From the NCBI RefSeq assembly GCF_001541095.1, contig NZ_LMXH01000003.1, positions 186,001 through 250,000 on the forward strand: a DNA stretch of 64,000 nucleotides, in the 5' to 3' direction. This document shows, piece after piece, positions 54,419 through 63,613 of this stretch. The translations under genes and the position numbers were made by a program. The notes under the pieces were generated by a model, which saw only the letters and a program-made list of their open reading frames with translations, was not told the DNA's origin and did no database searches. Each line of letters begins with the position of its first letter. The stretch's first letter is position 1. The DNA comes from Paenibacillus sp. FJAT-26967. GTDB lineage: Bacteria; Bacillota; Bacilli; Paenibacillales; NBRC-103111.

Positions 54419-57400
54419 ATGAAAGCGACAGTCAGGGAACATATTCAACAGCTTGACGTTTCACTCGGAGGCGGCATCATCAGTGACAAAATCCGTGTCG
54501 ATACCATCGATAACCCGATGCTCGTCATCGGGCTCGGGGGTACCGGAATCGACGCGCTTCTGCGTCTGAAATATCAGATTAACCGCAGATTCAAACTGCC
54601 GGAAGACCCTTTTACCAAGAAAAAGAAGGAAAAGCCGAATAATGTAGAATTTCTTGCCCTCGAAACCAATGAACATGACCGCAATAAGAAATACAAGGGG
54701 ATCGGGCTTGACCCGTTGACTGAATTCGTCCTGTTGTCCAATCCGGAAATCGGCAGCGTTCTTCAGAACCGCAGTATTCTGGAGCCTTACATCAAGGAAT
54801 GGCTTTCCCCGGAGCTGACGATTACAGACGGTATCAACGGTGCATCGGGTGTCCGCCAAGCGGGCCGTCTGCTGCTGTTCACCAAGATCGTCCAAGTTGT
54901 ACAAACGATTGAACGCAAAATCAAAACGCTCTCGGTCGGCACGAACAAGAAGCTGATGGTGTTCATACTGACCGGATTGTCCGGCGGTACGGGAAGCGGC
55001 TGCTTCCTCGATATTTCGTACATCGTACGAGGTATTATGGAACGTGACTACGGCTCTGCCGGCGTCGATAAAGTCAGCCTGCTCGGCTATCTGTTCACCC
55101 CGGACGTGAACTTGGCGAACAAGAGTCTGACGGAGCATTCCCGGGAGTATATCAAGAAGAACGGATATGCCGCGCTGAAGGAACTCGACTACTGGATGAA
55201 CGTAGACGAGCGTACGGAGCGCTTCAAGCAGCAGTATGCGAATATCCTGACGGTCAATTCGCCTATGCCTCCCTATAATCTGGCCCATCTGATATCGGCC
55301 ACGAATTTGGAAGGCAAACTGCTAGACAACGCTTATGATTATTGCATGAACGTAACGGCAGAGAACATTACGAACTTCATGGCAAGCGAAGATAAGCAGT
55401 CAGGCGAAGAATTCGCAATCCATGACTATATCAGCAACATCCGTACGAATATCAACCAGATGCCTAAGGCGTACGCAGCCAACTATCAGTACAACATTCT
55501 GGGCGCTTCGTCTGCGGTGCTGCCCATTGAAGAAATGACGACTTATCTGGCCTATAAGGTTTTCCAGCGGATGGATAAAATGTTCGAAGCCGGTCCTTCC
55601 CAGGAAGAAGTCGAGAAGCTGGCGCACAAGCTGGCTATTGATCCCGACTCTCTCCACCGGGAATTCGACAAGCGCGTGCCGGAGCCGCTGCCGGGCTATC
55701 AGAACAGCGAACGGCTGAGCTACGCGAATGTAGTCAAGCAGCAGGTTGTGAACATCGATACCGAACTGGAGCAGAGTTTCCTCTCCCGGGCGCGCGAAGA
55801 GTACATCAAATCACGCAAGCAGCTGCCGGGTCAGGTGAAAGAAGCATTCTCCGAGCAAGTGACCAAGATTTTCCGGAATCCGGAGCAGGGGCCGTTCTAT
55901 GTGTCCCGTATTATTTTGCAGGACAAAGGATTCTGCTTGCTGAAGCTGATCTCTTCTTATATTGAAGCGCTCAAGGAAAGCATTTACCGTGTGCCGCGTG
56001 ATATTCAGTCCGCCGAAGAAAATTCAGAGCAGAAAATGACCGAAGCGCGCAGTGCGTTCATTTCCAAAGACCGCAAAAAAGATGCCTATATCGAAGCCAA
56101 AATTCAGGAATATTTGCTGCACGCCGACCGTGAGCGGATGGAGCAGATGGTGGAATTCTACGAGGATTTATATAACCTGATCAATCAGGAGAATTCGCGC
56201 ATTTATACGGTGTTTACCGAGCTGCTTGGCGAGCTTAACAAGATTTTCGAGAAGAACGGCGACATTCTGACCCGCGGTGACGAAGAGATCGACCACAAAG
56301 GGAACCGGACTTATTACTGGAACGTAGTCAGTGTACCGGACATCGCCAAGCTGATCGGACAAGTGACGGAGGAAAGAAATGCCGATGAGCTGATCCGCGA
56401 TTTCACGAATGAGCTGCTTGCCAAATCGAATCAGTGGATTAAAGAGCAGGAAGTGGATGTCATCGGTTCGGTTTCCGAGTTCCTGACCGATCATTTCGGA
56501 GAGCTGATTACGAAGTCGATGGAAGAATACCTCGTTATCAAATACGGACATGAAGACTCCATTGAGAAGCTAGTGGAGGGGCGTATTGCGAATCGCCTGT
56601 ATGAAGAGGCGAAGCCGGTGTTCCATCTGACGAACAGTTCCGGTCACTTCAACTTTCCTTCTTGGGGCTTCGTGTCCGTACCTGTAGGGGCGCCGAATAT
56701 TTTCAAGGGAATCCGGAACTTCCAGGATAATGCGATTGCGAACTCCCGTTTTACGATCAAAGAAAGCCAAGTGAAGAACCGGATTTTCTGGCTGAACACA
56801 CAGAACGGGATTCCGCTTTTCCTGTACACGCCTCTGCGGGTCTACGAGGAAAGCTACGAAAGAACCATTCTGGAGCCGGAAGGCATCGGTCGTCACCTTG
56901 TGCAGACAGACCGGGTAAACTGGACGTACCTGCCTTCGCCGATTCCTGAGAAATCATGGGGCGAGACGTATGATAACGGCCGCGTCAAATCGTACAACGC
57001 GCAAGTCCGCGGATTGTTCGACCGTGCGGCGTCGTACGGAGCAGTCCGTCTGAAGGGCGAAGACAGCGGAACGATTAACCGCTACGAAAGCATATGGACG
57101 AAGCCGTTCGATGTGGAGAAGCATATTGCGTCTTACAATTTGCAGCTGAATACGCAGCGTCCTAACTTCGGAGAACTGCAGCGCTGCGTGAACGAGCTCA
57201 GAACGATCGTTCAGAATGGCCTCGAGATCGAGCGCACGAAGGACATATTCGGCAGTGTGAACGAGGAGATGGCGAAGGAGAATCTGATCCGCTCCCCGGA
57301 GCTGCTGAAGCAGGTAAGAGACGAGGTACGCAAATACGACAGTATTGTGCGTAAAATCGAGGAATTGGAACTGGCGCTGAGCTCATACAAAGATGAAGAG

Positions 57401-57808
57401 AAGTTCATTGCCCAGTTCATCGAAGCGATGTATACGTCCACGATTGCCAAGAAAGGCGCCCTGTACGTGTACGACCATGACGGGGATGAAGATCCGTGGG
57501 AAGCGTTTGTGAATCTGATGCAGACCAATAAATTCGTCGAGTATGAGATTTACAGCAAAATGCGCGAGCTGGACGCGAAGAAGCAAGCCATGCTGCAGCG
57601 CAAAGCTTCGAAACGGAGCCAGCAGATGATTGCTTCCGAAGATATTGAAGCGCTTGTGGAAACACTCCGCTCGATGAGTGTCTCTTACCAGGAGACAAAA
57701 TCGGCGCTTGACTATGACCGTTCGGAGTATGAGAACGGGGAAGAACTGTACCAGTTCTATAAGCAGGTAGCGGGCAAAGTGAACGATATGGTGAAAAGCC
57801 TCCGGTAA
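54419..57808 (+). CDS. Large tubulin/FtsZ-like protein, 1129 aa
   Basis: The N-terminal 300 residues look like a tubulin-type GTPase fold. PMLVIGLGGTGIDALLRLK (33-51) fits the first nucleotide-binding loop. TGLSGGTGSGCFLDI (from 185) contains SGGTGSG (188-194), an exact match to the tubulin/FtsZ signature. I believe the family is the poorly characterised Tubulin_2 group, from memory. The remaining 800 residues are largely helical and charged, including likely coiled coils (about 510-600 and 960-1129), with a predicted beta-rich part near 740-830. No membrane segment is present, so the protein should be cytosolic. It is about three times the length of FtsZ and no FtsA, MinC or TubR-like partner is nearby. 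It sits between a vWA anchor and a 788-aa unknown. Polymer formation is inference. Confidence 0.85.
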   Translation: MKATVREHIQQLDVSLGGGIISDKIRVDTIDNPMLVIGLGGTGIDALLRLKYQINRRFKLPEDPFTKKKKEKPNNVEFLALETNEHDRNKKYKGIGLDPLTEFVLLSNPEIGSVLQNRSILEPYIKEWLSPELTITDGINGASGVRQAGRLLLFTKIVQVVQTIERKIKTLSVGTNKKLMVFILTGLSGGTGSGCFLDISYIVRGIMERDYGSAGVDKVSLLGYLFTPDVNLANKSLTEHSREYIKKNGYAALKELDYWMNVDERTERFKQQYANILTVNSPMPPYNLAHLISATNLEGKLLDNAYDYCMNVTAENITNFMASEDKQSGEEFAIHDYISNIRTNINQMPKAYAANYQYNILGASSAVLPIEEMTTYLAYKVFQRMDKMFEAGPSQEEVEKLAHKLAIDPDSLHREFDKRVPEPLPGYQNSERLSYANVVKQQVVNIDTELEQSFLSRAREEYIKSRKQLPGQVKEAFSEQVTKIFRNPEQGPFYVSRIILQDKGFCLLKLISSYIEALKESIYRVPRDIQSAEENSEQKMTEARSAFISKDRKKDAYIEAKIQEYLLHADRERMEQMVEFYEDLYNLINQENSRIYTVFTELLGELNKIFEKNGDILTRGDEEIDHKGNRTYYWNVVSVPDIAKLIGQVTEERNADELIRDFTNELLAKSNQWIKEQEVDVIGSVSEFLTDHFGELITKSMEEYLVIKYGHEDSIEKLVEGRIANRLYEEAKPVFHLTNSSGHFNFPSWGFVSVPVGAPNIFKGIRNFQDNAIANSRFTIKESQVKNRIFWLNTQNGIPLFLYTPLRVYEESYERTILEPEGIGRHLVQTDRVNWTYLPSPIPEKSWGETYDNGRVKSYNAQVRGLFDRAASYGAVRLKGEDSGTINRYESIWTKPFDVEKHIASYNLQLNTQRPNFGELQRCVNELRTIVQNGLEIERTKDIFGSVNEEMAKENLIRSPELLKQVRDEVRKYDSIVRKIEELELALSSYKDEEKFIAQFIEAMYTSTIAKKGALYVYDHDGDEDPWEAFVNLMQTNKFVEYEIYSKMRELDAKKQAMLQRKASKRSQQMIASEDIEALVETLRSMSVSYQETKSALDYDRSEYENGEELYQFYKQVAGKVNDMVKSLR

Positions 57809-57826
57809 GGCGGCATAAGAGAAAAA

Positions 57827-57895
57827 GATACGGCAGAGGGTGTAGACAGCAGCGGGACGGCTCAGATATATTTGACCGTCTCGCTCTGCCGTATC
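57827..57895. promoter_or_regulatory. Long two-part hairpin inside the vWA/tubulin operon
   Basis: GATACGGCAGAG (57827-57838) pairs perfectly with CTCTGCCGTATC (57884-57895). Inside it, CGGGACGG (57853-57860) pairs with CCGTCTCG (57876-57883) with one G-U. The structure fills the 113-base gap after the tubulin-like gene and ends seven bases before the AAAGGAG ribosome site of the next gene. There is no T-run. It could be an attenuator, a processing site or a 3' stabilizer that sets the ratio of the two proteins. Confidence 0.75.
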
Positions 57896-57921
57896 GTCCT
57901 TAGAAAGGAGTATGAAGAATC

Positions 57922-60288
57922 ATGCGGGAGAAGTTGGTGGCGTTCGCAAACGAATATGCCGCGGCAACAGACAGCACGGGACTTATCGGAGATGAACAGC
58001 GCAGCATTCACCATCCGCTCGTTTTTCTGTTCCTGGGCGATACGTCGGCGGAAGCCCTTCATGAAATGGTGGAAATCAACCGCCGTAAGTGGGATAACAG
58101 CGCGGGTGTGGTTTACCTTCATATAGGATCGAAGCCGGTAGAGAAAGATTTGGGAGACAACGTATACGTCTGGACCCTTCCTGAAGTGCCGGAGAATGCT
58201 AGAACGGTAAGACCGGATACTCAGCGCTGTTTCCATAAGGACAAAGAGAAACTGCTGGAGCTTAATGTGCTGCTGCGCAGGATGAACAGCCGGATTTCGG
58301 AATACGGCCGGGTGTACTCGAATTTACAGAGGTTGAACGTAGCCGTCGTTACACGGCTGGATGACCCGGGCAGCGTACTGGTGCCGGAGTTAACCGCTTT
58401 GATGGAAACGATCTTCGGCGAGCATTTCCGTTCGGTGATCGTGGATCTGTACGGCCTGCTGGAGGAGAAGCAGGTTGGCGAAGAGTTTGCGCTGAGGGCC
58501 TCCCTCAGCTTCAGCTTCCTGCGGGAGCTCGATGTTCTCCAGAGCCGGGATTACCACTATTCCGGCCCGCTCCAGGTGACGGGCGAAGGCATTACCTTAC
58601 CGGCTGAGCACGGACCCGCTCCTTTGTTTGATACCGTTTATCTGCTGAGCGACAAAGATGAACGGGGGATTTTCACCGAAAGCGGGATCCGCAGCAGCTG
58701 CGAAACGATCGCTTCACTGAACCTGCTCAAGTACCGGAATGTCCGGGACGAGAAGGATTCCTTGAAGCAGGGCGCCTATAACCATCAGCATTTCAAGCAG
58801 AATGTAGCGCCGCCGGGCGAAGAAGGCGGCGGCTACGCATCTGCCGGATATGCGAGGGTCAGCCGGCCGAATCAGGCGATCGCTCTGACCGTGCTGTATC
58901 ACCTGTACCGCCATGTGCGCGGGCGGATGGAGGAACAGTGCGCGGGCGGGGCGCGCGCACTGCCGGACTTGCTGCGGATGGAGCCGCAACTGTGGGACCG
59001 CGCGATAGACGCGGTACTGCCGGAGCGGGAGAAGGCAGCCGATGAGATGTACGGCTTGATGCATGAGCCGGTTTCATACGGCGAGCTGAAGTCGATGACG
59101 CTGAAGGAGGCTGAGTCGGCTCTCTACGGCAGCGCAGCGGGCTTGTTCTTTGACATGAACGTCAAGGACAAAGCGGTGCAAGCGTTCGCCGATCAGAATT
59201 TCGCGAAGAGGCTGGAGAGGCTTCTGCTGGAGCGCGTAGTAGCCGAGCCGGCGTACGGGTATTGCGCCGTCAGAACGTGGCTGTCTGACGAGAGCAGTTC
59301 CGGCCTGCTTGGCGAGCTGCGCCAGCATTTGAGAGATGCGGCAGCGCGTGCCGACGCTGTGCGGGGCGAGCTGGAAAGCTTTTACGGGGAAAGAGTGGAC
59401 CGTCAGCCCTTCTCCAAAGGCTCTCTCTTCGGATTTAAGTCGGATAAAGCTTCGGTGAAGAACTTTATCCGTTATTTACTCGATGAAGTGTACGGGATGA
59501 AGCGGGATCTGCTTTTCCTGGAATTGAAGCAGAAGCTCATGTCGATGTATCTGGATGTTCTGGAAGATATGCGCGAACGCGCCAAGCTGGCCGTCGACAA
59601 GATGGACCGTCTGGAGAAGCTGCTGCTGGATACGAGCCGCAGCGGAATCTCGGCTGCCCGTGATTATCTGGGACGTAACATCAACGAATATTATGAGCAC
59701 GTCGTGAAGCAGATTGCGGGAGAGATGGAAGGGCGCCGGGAGGCGCGGTTTTATTACGACGACCGCTTCCTCGGCAATGTGTCTGTCCAGATCGATGAAG
59801 ATACCGCGCAATGGCTGGAGAAGCTGATGGGAATGGCGCGCAGGGATGTGCTCGTCCACCCGCTGTTCCATCAATCGTTCGAGGATGAACTGCTGCAGCG
59901 GGCTAATGTCGCCGCAAGCTATGACAACCAGGATGTATTGTCGAAGGAAGACCTCTTCCGCGACCTTTACGTTACACTGGAGAATGAAGCGGCGATCCGC
60001 ACGGATGTGTACCATTCTACCCACCGGAACCGTCACGAAGAGAAATACTTTTTCGGAGATGCGGGGAGTGAATTTATCCAGTACGCGTTCGCTGTGGACG
60101 GGGGGAGCCGGACTTACAAACTCGGCTGTGTTCATGAGAACAAGCCCGGAGGGATCGAGAAGCTGCGTTTGATGGGCGGCTTCCGGCTGGATGATCTGAT
60201 GGTTTACCGCAACGGCCGGCGTTATTATGAGACGTATCTGGAGAACGGTTACTTGTTTCACGGAATGAGCATGCCGGAGAATACCTAA
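57922..60288 (+). CDS. Unknown 788-aa cytosolic protein paired with the tubulin-like protein
   Basis: I do not recognise this protein. The N-terminal part (about 1-270) alternates hydrophobic strands and helices (HPLVFLFLGDTSAEALHEMV, AGVVYLHIGSKP, FDTVYLLSDKDERG) and could be a Rossmann-like or divergent tubulin-like domain; no P-loop or tubulin signature is visible. Residues about 320-460 are helical. A strongly charged helical region (about 500-640; KQKLMSMYLDVLEDMRERAK) is likely coiled coil. The C-terminal part mixes alpha and beta. There is no membrane segment or signal peptide. Its position right after the tubulin-like gene, with similar size class and helical tail, suggests a physical partner. 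The ATG is about 11 bases after AAAGGAG, a slightly long spacing. Confidence 0.8.
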   Translation: MREKLVAFANEYAAATDSTGLIGDEQRSIHHPLVFLFLGDTSAEALHEMVEINRRKWDNSAGVVYLHIGSKPVEKDLGDNVYVWTLPEVPENARTVRPDTQRCFHKDKEKLLELNVLLRRMNSRISEYGRVYSNLQRLNVAVVTRLDDPGSVLVPELTALMETIFGEHFRSVIVDLYGLLEEKQVGEEFALRASLSFSFLRELDVLQSRDYHYSGPLQVTGEGITLPAEHGPAPLFDTVYLLSDKDERGIFTESGIRSSCETIASLNLLKYRNVRDEKDSLKQGAYNHQHFKQNVAPPGEEGGGYASAGYARVSRPNQAIALTVLYHLYRHVRGRMEEQCAGGARALPDLLRMEPQLWDRAIDAVLPEREKAADEMYGLMHEPVSYGELKSMTLKEAESALYGSAAGLFFDMNVKDKAVQAFADQNFAKRLERLLLERVVAEPAYGYCAVRTWLSDESSSGLLGELRQHLRDAAARADAVRGELESFYGERVDRQPFSKGSLFGFKSDKASVKNFIRYLLDEVYGMKRDLLFLELKQKLMSMYLDVLEDMRERAKLAVDKMDRLEKLLLDTSRSGISAARDYLGRNINEYYEHVVKQIAGEMEGRREARFYYDDRFLGNVSVQIDEDTAQWLEKLMGMARRDVLVHPLFHQSFEDELLQRANVAASYDNQDVLSKEDLFRDLYVTLENEAAIRTDVYHSTHRNRHEEKYFFGDAGSEFIQYAFAVDGGSRTYKLGCVHENKPGGIEKLRLMGGFRLDDLMVYRNGRRYYETYLENGYLFHGMSMPENT

Positions 60289-60340
60289 ACGGTAAGTAAT
60301 TTTATAACTATAGAAGAATTGAGTAAAAGGGGGGAGAACG

Positions 60341-61630
60341 GTGAAACAGAGAAAATGGAGTCCGCTGCTGACGCTGTTCAGTGTAATTGGAGGGTTCGTC
60401 GGTTTTTTTGTCGGCGAGTATATGCTGAACCGGTGGGGTGGCAGCCTGCACGAAATCGTGCTGATGGGCTTGTACTTCGGCCAATTCGCCTTGTTCGTCG
60501 GCTTGTTCTGCCTGGTGGCCGAGATGATTTCGCCCGAGCTGAACGGAAGAAACTGGCGGCTGCGCTATGCCGGTGACGGCTGGAAATTTCTTGTGCCCGC
60601 TACACTGGTCATGCTGTTCGTGGCCGGGGCTTTGTTCCAGCTCTTATACGGGCTGCAGTTTGTCGGCAAGCAGGCTCCGAGAGATTATGTGCTTGTTCTC
60701 GATAAGTCTGAAAGCATGGTTCAGAACGACCCCGGCAAGCAGAGCCTGGAGGCTGCCAAATCACTCATCGGGAGGATGAACGGCGGCAACCGGGTGGCAT
60801 TGTTTACTTTTAATGAGGATACTCAGCTGGTGTCTCCGCTTACCAGCCTCAAGTCATCCGGGGCAAGAGAAGATCTTCAATCCCGGCTGGACAAGTTCGG
60901 AGAGCCGGTCGGTATGACGGATATCGGCAAAGCTTTGACTACCGTCATGGATGAGCTCAAGAAAGAAGGCGCCGCGAGCAGCAAAGCTGCCGTCATTCTG
61001 ATCTCCGACGGCTACAGCGATGTGAACACGGCCCAGGTGCTGGCTCCTTACCTGGAAGCGGGCATTCCGGTGCATACGGTCGGAATCGACGACTCTCAGG
61101 TGGAAGGCATCGAGCTGCTCCAGCGTATTGCGGGCGAGACGAATGCGAGCTTCCACGATGTGAAAAGCGCCGACCAGATTACAGGCGCGTTCGAGCAGAT
61201 TTACGCCAGCGAGCAGCAGTGGAATCTGGTCAGCGAACGGCTGGGTCCGGCAGCGTCAGACAGCTTCCACGGCATCCTCAGGGTTGCGCTGATCCTGCTG
61301 ATCGGTACTCTTATCGGTTTGTCGCTCGGAATTATTTTCGACAACCGCCATTTGGCGCTCAGCTTTGCCATCGGCGGCACGATCGCCGGTCTTATTGCCG
61401 GTCTCGTGCTGGAGCTGAGCTTGCCGGGAACCAGCATTCCGGCATTCTACCGTGCGGTTGCGGCGGTAACGCTGGCCTTCGTGCTGTCTCTGGCTACGCT
61501 GATTATCCCCGTCAACAATAACGACTCGAATCCGGGACTGCGTGCCGGTTCACGCCAGAAGGCAAGACCCGGGGCAAGCAGCCGCCTGGGTGACCGCAGC
61601 AGCCAATTGCCGGGTAAGCAATTCCGTTAA
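60341..61630 (+). CDS. Multi-pass membrane protein with an extracytoplasmic vWA domain
   Basis: The GTG start lies just after AAAAGGGGGGAG. Three membrane helices come first (about 8-30, 38-62, 84-108), with basic residues in the N-terminus and in the second-to-third loop. The vWA domain (about 115-290) should therefore lie outside. Its metal site is intact: DKSES (Asp121), the Thr in VGMTDIGKAL and the Asp in ILISDGYSD. A second group of hydrophobic helices follows (about 305-400; LILLIGTLIGLSLGIIF, GGTIAGLIAGLVLELSL, VAAVTLAFVLSLATLII). The basic, disordered tail (GSRQKARPGASSRLGDRS) is probably cytosolic. It is the second vWA protein of the operon; the two may bind each other or a wall ligand. 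Confidence 0.9.
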   Translation: MKQRKWSPLLTLFSVIGGFVGFFVGEYMLNRWGGSLHEIVLMGLYFGQFALFVGLFCLVAEMISPELNGRNWRLRYAGDGWKFLVPATLVMLFVAGALFQLLYGLQFVGKQAPRDYVLVLDKSESMVQNDPGKQSLEAAKSLIGRMNGGNRVALFTFNEDTQLVSPLTSLKSSGAREDLQSRLDKFGEPVGMTDIGKALTTVMDELKKEGAASSKAAVILISDGYSDVNTAQVLAPYLEAGIPVHTVGIDDSQVEGIELLQRIAGETNASFHDVKSADQITGAFEQIYASEQQWNLVSERLGPAASDSFHGILRVALILLIGTLIGLSLGIIFDNRHLALSFAIGGTIAGLIAGLVLELSLPGTSIPAFYRAVAAVTLAFVLSLATLIIPVNNNDSNPGLRAGSRQKARPGASSRLGDRSSQLPGKQFR

Positions 61631-61697
61631 TGGATTGTTCTAACGAAAACGTATGAAATAAACATATGAGGCATCCCATCAAGTGAGGCGATAGATC

Positions 61698-62336
61698 ATG
61701 AATTGGAAAGAAATGGGCGAATATTCCCGGATTGAGAAGCTTGCCGCCCAGCCCGTCCGGGACGGAGAATGCGTACTGACCTGGCAGTGGCCCAAAGACA
61801 TTCATGCCGTGTATGTATACAGCTTCGAGGCAGGAGCAGAGAAGCCTCCGGAGCTTCTCGCTCCGCAGCAGATGAAGCTGTTTACCCGGGAAGAATACAA
61901 GGCCAAGTCCGGTTACCGCGAGCGTATCGATTACATCGGAAGCCGGGGCTACCGGATTTTCCCTTGTATGATTAAGGAGGGTGCCGTCACCGCACTGCTG
62001 CAGAAGGACGAACACAATGTTGTGCGGGTAAACGGAGGCAAAGCAGGAATCCGGTATTCCGTTCATTACGGGAGAAAGCTGTTCGGTAAATTCAAGACAG
62101 CGCGGATTCAGTTGTTCTGTGAAATTCCGGTACCCCAGGAAGCGCTCTGTTATGTGAAAAAAGAAGGCGCTCCCCCGTCCGGCAGACAAGATGGCACGGC
62201 CTATCCGTTCCGGCGGGACTTTGACGCAGGCAGCCAGTCGCTGCCCGAGATCGAGATCGGCAGGAACGATTATCTCCGGCTTTTTCTGACTGATCCTTCC
62301 CGTTACGGGGAGATTTTCGAATTAATTCAAGAATAG
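61698..62336 (+). CDS. Hypothetical 212-aa soluble protein of the tubulin/GTPase operon
   Basis: I cannot place this protein in a family. It has no signal peptide or membrane segment. The sequence is rich in predicted strands (ECVLTWQWPKDIHAVYVYSF, ARIQLFCEIPVP, GYRIFPCMIKEG) with few helices, suggesting one or two Ig/Fn3-like beta sandwiches. The C-terminus EIEIGRNDYLRLFL looks like a final strand pair. GTGAGGCGAT precedes the ATG at suitable distance. It ends 11 bases before the GTPase gene and is 67 bases after the vWA membrane protein gene, so it belongs to the operon. An adaptor for the GTPase is a reasonable guess. Confidence 0.75.
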   Translation: MNWKEMGEYSRIEKLAAQPVRDGECVLTWQWPKDIHAVYVYSFEAGAEKPPELLAPQQMKLFTREEYKAKSGYRERIDYIGSRGYRIFPCMIKEGAVTALLQKDEHNVVRVNGGKAGIRYSVHYGRKLFGKFKTARIQLFCEIPVPQEALCYVKKEGAPPSGRQDGTAYPFRRDFDAGSQSLPEIEIGRNDYLRLFLTDPSRYGEIFELIQE

Positions 62337-62347
62337 GAGGGGCGCAT

Positions 62348-63613
62348 ATGCTAGGGTATCTGAAAAGTCTGTTCGAGAAAAAGCCGCCCGAAAAAGAGCG
62401 GCCTCCATTTTATAGCATCGTATGCCCTTACTGCTTCAGTAAGTTTGAGCCTGAGGAGGTTGTTTTCCGGGCGGCTCACGTTAAAGATACGGATGATGAT
62501 TTCATGCTGCAGGAAGATGCGAAGCTGAACAATTGGCGGCGTAAATTCAACCTGTCCGAGAACGATATGGAGGCGGTTATTAGTCCTTCTTCCATCCCGG
62601 ATGAACACAAGTCATACATCCAGAATGTGCTGGTTGCCGTGACCGACCGATACGGGGAGACGACAAGGCGCCGCCTGTGCCCGAATTGTCACAATGAGCT
62701 GCCGATTTCGGCCGGCAAGGTGCCAAGCAATATTATTTCGATCGTCGGAGCGTCCCAGGTCGGAAAGTCGGTATACATGACATCGCTGATCCATACGCTC
62801 CAGCATACGACAGCTTCTAACTTTAATGCCGCCTGTATGCCGCTCAGTGCCGAGATCAGCCGCAAATTCCGGCAGTATTATCACGAACCGATTTTCGAGC
62901 GGGGCAGTATGCTCCAGTCGACGAATCCGAATGAGCAGCAGGAGCCGTTTATTTTTCAGTTCGTGTTTAAAGATGAACGGGAAGCGCCGCTGACGATTGT
63001 ATTCTTCGATGTGGCCGGTGAAGGAATGGTCCAGCGGGAATACCTCGATATTTATGCGTCGCACATTAAAAATTCATCGGGAGTCTTGTTCCTGGTCGAT
63101 CCGCTGCAGATCCGCAGCATCCGGGACAAAATTCAGATTAATGTAGGCGGAGAACAGGGAGAATTCGCTAACCGCTACGACGAGCCCCGTGAAGTCGTGA
63201 TTTCCCTGTTTGAGAATTTCATCGCCCATCAGCAGAACAGCAAGACCGATATCCCGACGGCCATCGTCTTGACCAAGAGTGATATGCTTCAATATTTGAA
63301 AGAAGAAGACAGCGAATATATTCAGCCTAACAGCAACGTGTTCCGCAACGTCGTTCACCGGGGATTCCTGGATAACACGGAATTCGAGAACATTGACGGC
63401 GAGATCGGCCGCTTTATCGACAAGGTGGACCGGCCGTTCAAGGACGCTGTGGATGTTTATTTCTCCAACACGGCTTATTTCGCCGTCTCGGCGCTGGGCA
63501 CGAATCCTGTGAACAAGCAGGTCAGCGGGGTCATCAATCCGACTCGTGTCGACGAGCCGTTCATTTGGCTGCTGCATAAGCTGGGTTACATAGCGAGGAG
63601 AGATGCGACGTGA
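62348..63613 (+). CDS. Zinc-ribbon TRAFAC-type GTPase (DO-GTPase2-like)
   Basis: This 421-residue cytosolic protein starts with a split zinc ribbon: CPYC (26-29) and CPNC (111-114). A P-loop GTPase domain follows, with G1 GASQVGKS (134-141), the G3-type FFDVAGEG (Asp221, Gly224) and the G4-type TKSD (309-312). The end has the helical HKLGYIARRD-type tail. The layout matches what I remember of the double-GTPase type 2 family described computationally from bacterial conflict-system neighbourhoods; that name is from memory. AGGAGGGG precedes the ATG. Its stop overlaps the GTG start of the next gene, whose product looks like the GTPase-associated protein GAP1. Whether it acts on membranes or on the tubulin-like polymer is unknown. 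Confidence 0.85.
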   Translation: MLGYLKSLFEKKPPEKERPPFYSIVCPYCFSKFEPEEVVFRAAHVKDTDDDFMLQEDAKLNNWRRKFNLSENDMEAVISPSSIPDEHKSYIQNVLVAVTDRYGETTRRRLCPNCHNELPISAGKVPSNIISIVGASQVGKSVYMTSLIHTLQHTTASNFNAACMPLSAEISRKFRQYYHEPIFERGSMLQSTNPNEQQEPFIFQFVFKDEREAPLTIVFFDVAGEGMVQREYLDIYASHIKNSSGVLFLVDPLQIRSIRDKIQINVGGEQGEFANRYDEPREVVISLFENFIAHQQNSKTDIPTAIVLTKSDMLQYLKEEDSEYIQPNSNVFRNVVHRGFLDNTEFENIDGEIGRFIDKVDRPFKDAVDVYFSNTAYFAVSALGTNPVNKQVSGVINPTRVDEPFIWLLHKLGYIARRDAT

